64,000 nt of DNA from Chloroflexota bacterium (GTDB taxonomy: Bacteria; Chloroflexota; Dehalococcoidia; JACPQD01): contig JACPQD010000055.1 of NCBI GenBank assembly GCA_016190665.1, positions 1 through 64,000 on the forward strand, given 5' to 3'. Below are positions 21,570-28,733 of the stretch, piece by piece. The position numbers and the translations under genes were made by a program. Each line of letters opens with the position of its first letter. Position 1 is the stretch's first letter. The notes below the pieces were generated by a model, which had not been told where the DNA came from, ran no database searches, and saw nothing but the letters and a program-made list of their open reading frames with translations.

Positions 21570-23252
21570 GTGGACGAAGTCCTGTCGGTCTGGCTGTCCA
21601 TTTTCTTGGCGGCATTCTTTGTGTTTGGCGGTGGTTGGCTCGCCTTCGTGGCCGCGTTCTGGGTTGCTGGAGTTCCTCTCTCAGACCTCTGGCGGCAGAG
21701 CCCCGAGCGGTTCAACCCGCGGCTCCGACCTGGCCCGGTAAGAATGGTAGCTTGGGCATACCGCCAGGGGGCGCACCTAGCGCAAAAGTTCGCCGCGGAA
21801 TCCGGAGGCGAGCCCTCAGCCATCGGGATACCCCAGGGCTCCACGGGAAAAGTGCAAAAGCTCGCCGAGAAATCCGCTGGCAAGTTCGCAAAAGTGGTGA
21901 TCAAGTTTGCCTTAGAAATATGCCTTGTCGTGGTTGCCGCGCCTCTATTGATATTGGCGGCATCCGCTCCGCTGGAGCGGTGGGACCTGAGACCGGAGGG
22001 CGGTTTGTGGCATATAGCTGCAGTAGGCAGCCTAGCCGTGCTGGGAGCAGGCGCGCTGGCAACAAAGATTGAAATAGATCGACGAACGGGGGAGTGGAAG
22101 AGGCTTAAGGGGGAGACACCAGACGAATGGGGAGACGAGTCAGCGTTAGTAGCTGGGGACGCGAAGCCGGCACTGCTGCAGGAATGGGAAGCAAAGCTGG
22201 GGCATGAACTACTTGACTCCGAGACTAGAAGGCGGCTTAGAGGGGACTTCGCCGGCCTGGCGCGGAACAGGCCTCGCGAGGCTGCCTGGGTGTTCCTGGA
22301 ACTCCTAAGGCGGCACCAGTGGGAAGCCGCTGAACTTAACCGAAAGAGTCTCTCTAGGTTTATTGTCGATAACCTCCTTGGTTTGTTACACGAGATTCTG
22401 AGCGATCCAGCCGGTAGCTTTCTGCAAGACTTCTTCGGCTTCATAGGGTACTATGGCGAGAACATAGGGATCAAGGTGGATAGGGCACCTTCCTCTGCTA
22501 GGACGTATGGCGGCGCGCTCAACCACGGAGTCGACTACTGGGAAATCCCCGATCGGATAGCCATGGTGTTTCGGCACCTCAATTGTGCCACGCCCAGGAT
22601 TCCGGTCTTCTTGAAGGAGAAGGTTGTCGACAAACTATTGAGCCTCTTGGTCTTGTTGGTGTCTCTGCCGCTTTTCGCAATAGTCTATCTGCTCATACGG
22701 TCGGACGGCCATCCCGTCCTGTTTAGCTCTCCCCGACTCGGTCAGTACGGCCGCGAGTTTATCTACCATCGGTTTCGCATTCCAAATAGAAAGGAACACT
22801 CAGGGGAATCGACACAGCGTACCGTTCCCACGTGGGTGGGAACGATCCTGCTGGCGACCGGGATGGATCGGCTGCCGTCTTTTGTGAATGTTTTGTTGGG
22901 CCAGATGAGTCTTGTTGGCCCGGCCCCAACGTACTACTTCATATTTGGAAGGCAGGGCTTCCCCGAAATGGTCACCCGATTGATTGCGAAGCCGGGCATC
23001 TTCAGCGATGCGCAGTATACCGCAGCTCATGAACATCCGCGGGACAAGGATGAGAAGGATCCATCGGCGTGTGACATCTATATCCGTATGGACATCGAAT
23101 ATGTGAGGCGATATATGCGCGGGTGGCCTGTTCTTGCGGAAGACGCGAGGCTTCTTGCTAAGTGGTCTTTGGCCCTCTTAGCAGCATGGGTTAGCCCGAA
23201 AATGCCCGAAGAGTATCCTGGCTGGGTCTACGTATTCGGCGAAGAGTTTTGA
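21570..23252 (+). CDS. Bacterial sugar transferase with large novel N-terminal region
   Basis: 560 aa from GTG at 21570, preceded by GAGGAGG. The C-terminal part (about residues 350-550) resembles the PF02397 family that starts lipid-linked glycan assembly: a membrane anchor (KLLSLLVLLVSLPLFAIVYLLI), SSPRLGQYGREFIYHRFRI, GMDRLPSFVNVLLGQMSLVG (normally SLDELPQLWNVLxGDMSLVGPRP) and a C-terminal YVRRYMRGWP block. The motif is degenerate (SLDE replaced by GMDR), so activity is uncertain. The first 350 residues hold two or more helices and an Arg/Glu-rich soluble section I do not recognise. Confidence 0.72.
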   Translation: MDEVLSVWLSIFLAAFFVFGGGWLAFVAAFWVAGVPLSDLWRQSPERFNPRLRPGPVRMVAWAYRQGAHLAQKFAAESGGEPSAIGIPQGSTGKVQKLAEKSAGKFAKVVIKFALEICLVVVAAPLLILAASAPLERWDLRPEGGLWHIAAVGSLAVLGAGALATKIEIDRRTGEWKRLKGETPDEWGDESALVAGDAKPALLQEWEAKLGHELLDSETRRRLRGDFAGLARNRPREAAWVFLELLRRHQWEAAELNRKSLSRFIVDNLLGLLHEILSDPAGSFLQDFFGFIGYYGENIGIKVDRAPSSARTYGGALNHGVDYWEIPDRIAMVFRHLNCATPRIPVFLKEKVVDKLLSLLVLLVSLPLFAIVYLLIRSDGHPVLFSSPRLGQYGREFIYHRFRIPNRKEHSGESTQRTVPTWVGTILLATGMDRLPSFVNVLLGQMSLVGPAPTYYFIFGRQGFPEMVTRLIAKPGIFSDAQYTAAHEHPRDKDEKDPSACDIYIRMDIEYVRRYMRGWPVLAEDARLLAKWSLALLAAWVSPKMPEEYPGWVYVFGEEF

Positions 23253-23327
23253 GGTCAAACATGGGAACAGAGAACAGCTCTATCCGCCCTTCAACGGATA
23301 GCCGGTTCGCGCACAAGGCGGCAACTC

Positions 23328-23642
23328 CTAGTCGGTCACCTCAACCTTCTCCTTTGCGGTCCGAGGTCCCAGCGGGGCGAACGCAACTATGTTGACGTTG
23401 GGCGTGTTTCCTGTGATCTCTGGGACGAAGGTGGGGCGCTGCCCGCTCTGAGACATGAACAAACGAATCGCCTCCCGGGCGACCTGAGACACGGTCTTCC
23501 CGCTTGCCTCCGCGAGATCGATCAACTTGACTGAGTCTTCCGGAGACAATCTGACTGAAACGACGATCGCGGCCGGCTTGCTTCGGCGGACCTGGTTGGT
23601 GACGTTTTCGCCCGCCTCGAATTCCTCAGGTTCAATGTTCAT
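23328..23642 (-). CDS. RHH/CopG-like antitoxin paired with BrnT-like protein
   Basis: 104 aa. The middle (VVSVRLSPEDSVKLIDLAEASGKTVSQVAREAIRLFMS) is a ribbon-helix-helix-like DNA-binding segment. The ATG overlaps the upstream gene's stop by 4 nt (ATGA arrangement), as in BrnTA pairs where the toxin gene comes first. The C-terminal 40 residues (FVPEITGNTPNVNIVAF...) may be the toxin-contact region. Family assignment is by motif only. Confidence 0.7.
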   Translation of the reverse strand: MNIEPEEFEAGENVTNQVRRSKPAAIVVSVRLSPEDSVKLIDLAEASGKTVSQVAREAIRLFMSQSGQRPTFVPEITGNTPNVNIVAFAPLGPRTAKEKVEVTD

Positions 23643-23929
23643 CCTTGCCCGCCCTTTTTCAGTCTTGCCCTATCTGCCCTTCGCGCCGGAAAAGCGGTCG
23701 CCGGCCTCCACACCCCTGCTTGCGGAGTGGGAGCGATCGGTATCGTCAGCCAACGCCCGCCCCGCGTCTTGCCGACCATGAGGTAGGTCGCTTCGTGCCC
23801 GCCTGCATTCCGGAGAAGCTCGAACTCCCCTTCGAGCACCTGGAAGACCTCCCTGACTGAGACGCCGTGACGGTTCATCTCACTCTCATTATAGTCATCG
23901 ACCACAATACTGTCTATGGTAACAACCAA
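23639..23929 (-). CDS. BrnT-like toxin
   Basis: 96 aa from a TTG start at 23929, which has GAGG 6 nt upstream; ATG at 23878 would remove conserved sequence. The pattern DDYNESEMNRHGVSVREVFQ, then YLMVGKTRGGRWLTIPIAP, matches the BrnT-type RNase fold (D/N-x-x-H-x-x-x-RHGV, G-x-T-x-x-G-R). It is coupled to the RHH gene downstream and divergent from the DUF6941-like gene; the start regions share one intergenic promoter zone, so the RHH protein may control both directions (inference). Confidence 0.68.
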   Translation of the reverse strand: MVVTIDSIVVDDYNESEMNRHGVSVREVFQVLEGEFELLRNAGGHEATYLMVGKTRGGRWLTIPIAPTPQAGVWRPATAFPARRADRARLKKGGQG

Positions 23930-23930
23930 G

Positions 23931-23960
23931 TTGCACCTCGGCTTGCTATCATTGTATACT
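23931..23960 (+). promoter_or_regulatory. Promoter of the DUF6941-like gene
   Basis: TTGCAC (23931-23936), 18-bp spacer, TATACT (23955-23960). On the minus strand the same segment reads TATACAAT, so a divergent promoter for the BrnT-like gene probably overlaps it. Confidence 0.68.
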
Positions 23961-23992
23961 ATGCATACAAAGTTTACAACCTGGAGGGCAAC

Positions 23993-24442
23993 ATGGTAGC
24001 CACAGACCAACCTTCGGTGGACTTCCTGATGCTGGCCGACCGCGCCGAGGCCATCAACGGCAAGATCTACATGATGGGCGGCGGCTGGGACCGTCTCTAC
24101 GTCCCCGACTTCGCTCAGCACCAGTCCATCTCCATCGCGACCGGAATCCTGGTCCCGTGGAACGCCACGAATCGAACTCACAGTCTGGCCTTGAGAGTGG
24201 AGACCCAGGACGCCACCGAACTGGCCGCGCTCGGGTTGAACTTCAACGCGGGCCGCCCGCCGCTCCTGGGGCAAGGGGAGTCTCAGAGGGTTGTGCTTGC
24301 CTTCCAGCTCTCTATCCGTCTTCCCGCGCCGGGGACTTATGTAGTCAAGGCCCTTGTCAACGACGCCGAAAGCAAGAGGACTGTCTTCCACGCACAAGCG
24401 CTGCCCAAGCCGCCGGCAACGATGGCGCCGCCTGCCAGGTGA
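23993..24442 (+). CDS. DUF6941-like protein
   Basis: 149 aa from ATG at 23993, with GGAGGG at good spacing; a longer ORF from 23867 reads through the promoter and is rejected. The N-terminal pattern FLMLADRAEAINGKIYMMGG, then GWDRLYV, is what I recall for DUF6941, a family of small cytoplasmic proteins without known function. The C-terminal part alternates strand-like segments (LAFQLSIRLPAPGTYVVKALVND), suggesting a beta-sandwich. Probably monocistronic. Confidence 0.7.
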   Translation: MVATDQPSVDFLMLADRAEAINGKIYMMGGGWDRLYVPDFAQHQSISIATGILVPWNATNRTHSLALRVETQDATELAALGLNFNAGRPPLLGQGESQRVVLAFQLSIRLPAPGTYVVKALVNDAESKRTVFHAQALPKPPATMAPPAR

Positions 24443-24549
24443 GGGAACGCAAAGACGAGACGTTAAGTGCCATGCCTATTGCGTCTATGTGCCTATACGT
24501 GCTACGATGATATCGGCCAGATAACATCCGCTTTGGTCGGAGGTGTACC

Positions 24550-24831
24550 GTGGTGACTATGAATGAGTGGTTCACGGTGGAAGAAGCTGCTTCGTACTTG
24601 CGTGTTTCCAAAAGGACTATTTATAAACTGACCAAGGAGGGGAGGTTGCCTGCGTTCCGTATTGGCGAGGAACGTCATCGCCGGTTTCGTAAAGAGGACC
24701 TCGACAAGGCGCCCAGACCGAGCGAAGGACCTGGAACTCTGGAAGGACTTCTTGAGCTGACAGCGAAATCCGACCCGGTCCTTGCCGAGATATGGGACAA
24801 CGAAAGGGACGCAGCTTATGACCGAATATAG
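24550..24831 (+). CDS. Excisionase/HTH_17-type DNA-binding protein, putative antitoxin
   Basis: 93 aa from GTG at 24550 (GGAGGT 5 nt upstream). A MerR-like winged helix: WFTVEEAASYLRVSKRTIY, then KLTKEGRLPAFRIGEERHRR. The C-terminal tail (GTLEGLLELTAKSDPVLAEIWDNERD) likely contacts the toxin. It overlaps the MazF-like gene by 14 nt. HTH_17 antitoxins for PemK/MazF toxins occur but are less common than MazE-like ones. Confidence 0.78.
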   Translation: MVTMNEWFTVEEAASYLRVSKRTIYKLTKEGRLPAFRIGEERHRRFRKEDLDKAPRPSEGPGTLEGLLELTAKSDPVLAEIWDNERDAAYDRI

Positions 24832-25192
24832 GCGAGGCGACGTAGTACTTATCAGTTTCATCTTCACGGATGAGTCGGGAGAGAGACGGCGCCCAGCCGT
24901 GATAGTTAGTTCAGACACATATCACTCGAGCCGCCAGGAGGCCATAGTTGCGGCAGTTACGAGCAGGACGGACCGTATCCTGGCGGGAGACCATATTGTT
25001 GGCGATTGGCAAAGAGCTGGACTTCTATTTCCATCCATAGCGACAGGAATCATAAGAACGGTGAAACGTGGCGTGATTGCCAGGAAACTCGGGACTATGC
25101 CCCATGCTGATATGCGGGCTATCGAAAACAACCTGCGAGACATATTGCAGCTCAAAGATGGCACCAGTTCAAGTCTGAACACGTCGAAGTGA
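24818..25192 (+). CDS. PemK/MazF-family endoribonuclease toxin
   Basis: 124 aa from ATG at 24818. MazF fold: YRRGDVVLISFIFTDESGERR, then RPAVIVSS, the mid-strand IVAAVTSR and GIIRTVKRGVIARKLGTM, which carry the usual substrate-groove and catalytic residues (R in RRP, T in AAVTS). Cleaves mRNA at short motifs in the family. Co-translated with the HTH gene. An intrinsic terminator lies 180 nt downstream. Confidence 0.87.
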   Translation: MTEYRRGDVVLISFIFTDESGERRRPAVIVSSDTYHSSRQEAIVAAVTSRTDRILAGDHIVGDWQRAGLLFPSIATGIIRTVKRGVIARKLGTMPHADMRAIENNLRDILQLKDGTSSSLNTSK

Positions 25193-25368
25193 GTTAGTCC
25201 CCCGTAATTCGCCGGCGCTTTGGCCCCGTACGATTCCGATCCAGGGTGCCTGGTCGCCAAGCCAGGCTGCGGCTTCGAGAACGTGGAGCTGTTCGACGGG
25301 TACTCGATTACTTGACGGAGCCGGGAGTGCTGGTGCCCTAGCTCCATCAGAAGAGCGGAAACGCTCAT

Positions 25369-25397
25369 GGGGAGGCCGACCGGCCTCCCCTTTTTTT
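25369..25397 (+). terminator. Intrinsic terminator
   Basis: Stem GGGGAGGCCG / CGGCCTCCCC with a short loop and seven T residues. It ends the MazF-like operon or a short read-through region from 25193; the 25193-25368 stretch has no supportable gene. Confidence 0.9.
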
Positions 25398-25448
25398 GCG
25401 TTACAGGCTGTCCGTCCTGGGGTTCTGCCCGTATCCAGGGTCTTTTGC

Positions 25449-25477
25449 TTGACATGGCGCAAAGCCTATGCTAACTT
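25449..25477 (+). promoter_or_regulatory. Promoter of solute-binding protein 1
   Basis: TTGACA (25449-25454), 17-bp spacer, TAACTT (25472-25477) with an extended TGC before it. Leader about 75 nt. Confidence 0.65.
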
Positions 25478-25557
25478 GATTCCAGGCAAATCGGCGCCTG
25501 CGGAGCAGGCCCTGACAAATGTACGACGCCTGGCGGCGTCAGTAGAAGGAGGCCCCG

Positions 25558-27249
25558 ATGTCCAGCAAGTTCGTCCCCGTGTTCTTGATCGTTATGGGGC
25601 TTATACTCGTGTCGTGCGCCCCGGCGGCCGCGCCTACGCCGACAGCGAAGCCGGCGCCGGCGGCTCCAGCGGCGAAACCGACCGCCGCGCCAGCAGCCGC
25701 TACCCCCAAGCCAGCGGCGCCGGCGGCAACTCCCAAGCCAGCAGCCGGCCAGCCCAAGTACGGTGGCGTGGTCACGCGGGTAATGGACCGCGACGTCGAC
25801 CACTTCGACGTGCAGCAAGGGCAGACGGCAGCTACTTCGGTGCCCCTCTTCAACGTCTACCAGGGGCTGGTGCGGCTCGACCCGATCGAGCACCAGAAGA
25901 TCCTTCCAGAGCTTGCCGAGAAGTGGGAAGTGAGCCCGGACGGCAAGACCTATACCTTCACCCTTTTCAAGGGCATAAAATGGCACGACGGCAAGCCCTT
26001 CACCACCGAAGATGTCAAGTACAACCTGGAGAGGATGCACAATCCCAAGGCCTTCAAGACCATCGCCCCGCGAGCCGAGAGCATGCTGGCCGCCATGGAC
26101 AAGGCGGAGATAGCAGGCGACAACTCTATCAAGGTGACTACAAGATTTCCCAGCGCCTCCTTCATGTTGAATCTGGCGGCTGGCTGGGTCGCCATGCAAC
26201 CGAAGCATATCCTCGAAGTCAAAGGCGACATGAAGAGAGATTTAGTAGGCACCGGCGCCTTCAGATTCAAGGACTTCAACCCGAACATCAGCCTCGAGCT
26301 GGCCAAGAATCCGGATTACTATATCAAAGGCCGGCCCTACCTGGACGGGATCAAGTTCTACACCGTGAAGGACGACGCGACCCGTTTCAGCGCCTTCCGC
26401 ACCGGGCAAACAAGGATAACCTTCTCGGGATCTAAGGGTCTCACAAAGGTGGACGCCGACATAGTGAGGCGCGACATGGCCGGAAAGGCCACGGTCTACG
26501 AGCACGATTCCCAGAATGTTTATGTGATCCTTTTCAACCTGAAACGGAAGCCCTGGGACGACGCCAGGATTAGAAGGGCGGTGGACCTGGCCTTCGACCG
26601 GCAGGAAGCGCTTAAGATCAACAGCGTGGGAAGCATCACCTCCATGTATATCGCCCCCTGGGGTCCCAAGCCTGATGAGCTGCTCAAGCGTCCGGGCTAC
26701 CGACAGCCCAAGGACGCCGATATCGCCGAGGCAAAGAAGCTCATGGCCGAAGCCGGTTTCCCCAATGGTCTGAAGACTACGCTCCTGACCCGTGCTGGAG
26801 GGGCCACGGAGCGGCAGGGGGTGGTGGCCAAAGACCAACTGGCCAGGATCGGCATTGATGTCGAACTGCAACTGGTCGATACCGCCCAGGTGACGGAACG
26901 TTTCCTCCGGCGCGCCTTCGACCTTTCCGATTATAACTTCCTGGAGACTACCGGAGACCCCGACGAGACACTGTACACGTACTACTACACCGGCGGCAGC
27001 CGCAACTACGGCGACTTCAGCGACAAGGAAGTGGACGCGCTAATTGAGAAGCAGGCCCAAACCCTGGACAAGGCTGCTCGCGAGGCCATCCTTGCCCAAA
27101 TAGAGAAGAGAGTGAACGAGCTGATGCCTCGGGTTATCCTCTTCTCCGACCTATATATGACCGGCGCCTGGAACGAGGTGAAGAACTTCAAGCCGGGCCC
27201 GGGCATCCACCCCTGGGGCAAGTTCGACTTCATGTGGCTGGATAAGTAG
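25558..27249 (+). CDS. ABC transporter solute-binding lipoprotein (SBP_bac_5), copy 1
   Basis: 563 aa. The signal peptide ends LILVSC (lipidated Cys 20), followed by a 45-residue Ala/Pro/Thr/Lys linker. The mature family-5 fold shows KYGGVVTRVMDRDVDHFDV, LAEKWEVSPDGKTYTFTL, GIKWHDGKPFTTEDVKYNLE and RRAVDLAFDR. These extracytoplasmic receptors usually bind peptides or other small organic compounds. No permease or ATPase gene lies next to it, so it is an orphan, like its two paralogues downstream. AAGGAGG precedes the ATG. Confidence 0.93.
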   Translation: MSSKFVPVFLIVMGLILVSCAPAAAPTPTAKPAPAAPAAKPTAAPAAATPKPAAPAATPKPAAGQPKYGGVVTRVMDRDVDHFDVQQGQTAATSVPLFNVYQGLVRLDPIEHQKILPELAEKWEVSPDGKTYTFTLFKGIKWHDGKPFTTEDVKYNLERMHNPKAFKTIAPRAESMLAAMDKAEIAGDNSIKVTTRFPSASFMLNLAAGWVAMQPKHILEVKGDMKRDLVGTGAFRFKDFNPNISLELAKNPDYYIKGRPYLDGIKFYTVKDDATRFSAFRTGQTRITFSGSKGLTKVDADIVRRDMAGKATVYEHDSQNVYVILFNLKRKPWDDARIRRAVDLAFDRQEALKINSVGSITSMYIAPWGPKPDELLKRPGYRQPKDADIAEAKKLMAEAGFPNGLKTTLLTRAGGATERQGVVAKDQLARIGIDVELQLVDTAQVTERFLRRAFDLSDYNFLETTGDPDETLYTYYYTGGSRNYGDFSDKEVDALIEKQAQTLDKAAREAILAQIEKRVNELMPRVILFSDLYMTGAWNEVKNFKPGPGIHPWGKFDFMWLDK

Positions 27250-27448
27250 GGGGCCGGAGGTGATGGGTCAGGGGCATAGGCGTAAGATAACCGTAGGGCA
27301 GGGTCTTGTCCCCTGCCGCAGGTGGTCTGGGAGAGGATTCCTCGCGGGCAGAGGTCCGGCACATGCAAGCGGCGTTCGACCACCCGCCCGGAATGACAGC
27401 GAAGAAGCCTTATTTTAGCGCCTATGGGGAAGGGGTTGGGAGGACTCC

Positions 27449-27643
27449 ATGAAGGTCCAGGAACTCATTGCGCTCATCGAAGCCGATGGGTGGTTCCAGG
27501 TACGGTCGAAGGGGAGTCATCGTCAGTTTCACCATGCGACGAAGAAGGGAACCGTCACGGTCGCGGGAAGGCCAAACGTGGATATACCGCCGGGGACATT
27601 GAACGCTGCGCTGAAGCAGGCAGGTCTGAAGAAGCAGGAGTGA
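27449..27643 (+). CDS. hicA: HicA-type mRNA interferase toxin
   Basis: 64 aa: KVQELIALIEADGWFQVRSK, then GSHRQFHHATKKGTVTVAG. This is the HicA dsRBD-like fold with the G-S-H catalytic histidine (H24), then PPGTLNAALKQAGL. GGAGG precedes the ATG. hicB follows after 6 nt. Confidence 0.93.
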   Translation: MKVQELIALIEADGWFQVRSKGSHRQFHHATKKGTVTVAGRPNVDIPPGTLNAALKQAGLKKQE

Positions 27644-27649
27644 GTTCCC

Positions 27650-27865
27650 ATGCGTTACTTGGTCGTCGTTGAAAAAGGCCCGAAATCTTACGGAGCGCAT
27701 GTTCCGGATCTCCCGGGTTGTATCGCTGTGGGGGAAACGAAGGAGGAGGTCCTGAGACTAATTCGTGAGGCCATTGAGTTCCATCTCGAGGGCCTCAAGC
27801 AGGACGGGCAGCCGGTTCCGCCTCCGGCGTCGACAAGCGAGTTAGTGGAAGTGCGAGCCGCCTAG
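27650..27865 (+). CDS. hicB: HicB-type antitoxin
   Basis: 71 aa. Partial RNase-H-like HicB fold: YLVVVEKGPKSYGAHVPDLP, GCIAVGETKEEVLRLIREAIEFHLEG. It lacks the C-terminal DNA-binding extension of longer HicB proteins, so autoregulation may need another factor. Confidence 0.92.
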   Translation: MRYLVVVEKGPKSYGAHVPDLPGCIAVGETKEEVLRLIREAIEFHLEGLKQDGQPVPPPASTSELVEVRAA

Positions 27866-28056
27866 CGAAGGGTGGCGTGGCGGCGTACCCTCGATCTCAT
27901 TGGCGTCTCAGGCCATAGGCTGGTGAAGCGAAGCGCCACCAAACACTCCTTGACGGAAATGGATCGGCGGATGTATGCTATGAGGGGTGGTATGGTATGG
28001 TGAGGGATGAGGTGAGAGGTGAGTGGGTGGAGGCAGGCTCAGGAGGGAGAACGGAG

Positions 28057-28191
28057 ATGACAGAGAAGAAAAAGACTCCCCAAATCAAGTGGACTCGGCC
28101 TGACAAGAGGGTGCTGGGTAAGCCGATTCAGACCCTCAAGCTCTCCAAACGAATAAGCGCCACAAAGCTGTGCAGCTACTATAAGGACTAG
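28057..28191 (+). CDS. 44-aa basic protein, candidate antitoxin for PIN gene
   Basis: From ATG at 28057 (AGGAGGG upstream): MTEKKKTPQIKWTRPDKRVL, then GKPIQTLKLSKRISATKLCSYYKD. No DNA-binding motif. The stop lies 1 nt before the PIN gene's TTG start, suggesting co-translation. The frame is open to 27997 but the upstream part lacks a ribosome site. Its role as an antitoxin is inferred from position only. Confidence 0.55.
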   Translation: MTEKKKTPQIKWTRPDKRVLGKPIQTLKLSKRISATKLCSYYKD

Positions 28192-28192
28192 C

Positions 28193-28717
28193 TTGCCACG
28201 CTCTCACGAGCGCTCCTTCGAAGATGATTTGCCAACACGTGTCTGCCTGGACACGTGTTTTATTATCGAAACGCTTGTTGAAGATTCCACACACCATACG
28301 CAGTGCAAACGCTTCGCCGAGCGCTTGGCGCAAAATGGAGTGCAGGTTATCTACTCGGCCATCTCTCAGGTGGAGTTCTGGAATGTTCTGCGGAAACTGT
28401 TCGATAAGGGCGCGCTGAACACCCAGTTTCCCCAGCAGACCTTGCCAGACAGGACGATGCAGTTGCAGCACCTGTACAATCTGAGCAGCCGCCTCTGGTC
28501 GAGGTTCTTCCGCCAGTTCTCGCGTCACGCTGCCCCAGTCGACGGGACCGTCTTGGCGCTCGCTCGGCCGAAGCTCTGGGAGCATCGTTTGAAGCCACAC
28601 GATGCAATAATACTGGCCACGGCGCTGCGCTGGGAATTCGAAGACCTAGTCTCGATGGACATGGACTTCAGGTCCGTCGACTATGTTCACTTGTGGAATG
28701 ACCACATCTTCGGTTAG
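28193..28717 (+). CDS. PIN-domain protein, putative VapC-like toxin
   Basis: 174 aa from TTG at 28193. PIN acidic residues: CLDTCFIIETL (D near residue 20), SAISQVEFWNVL (E near 61), HDAIILATAL (D near 139) and SMDMDFRSVD near the end. Longer than typical VapC, with an insert rich in Arg/Gln around residues 75-115. A 44-aa protein precedes it. Ends 17 nt before the UGSC selenoprotein start. Confidence 0.75.
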   Translation: MPRSHERSFEDDLPTRVCLDTCFIIETLVEDSTHHTQCKRFAERLAQNGVQVIYSAISQVEFWNVLRKLFDKGALNTQFPQQTLPDRTMQLQHLYNLSSRLWSRFFRQFSRHAAPVDGTVLALARPKLWEHRLKPHDAIILATALRWEFEDLVSMDMDFRSVDYVHLWNDHIFG

Positions 28718-28733
28718 GAGCCGGATTAAAGCC

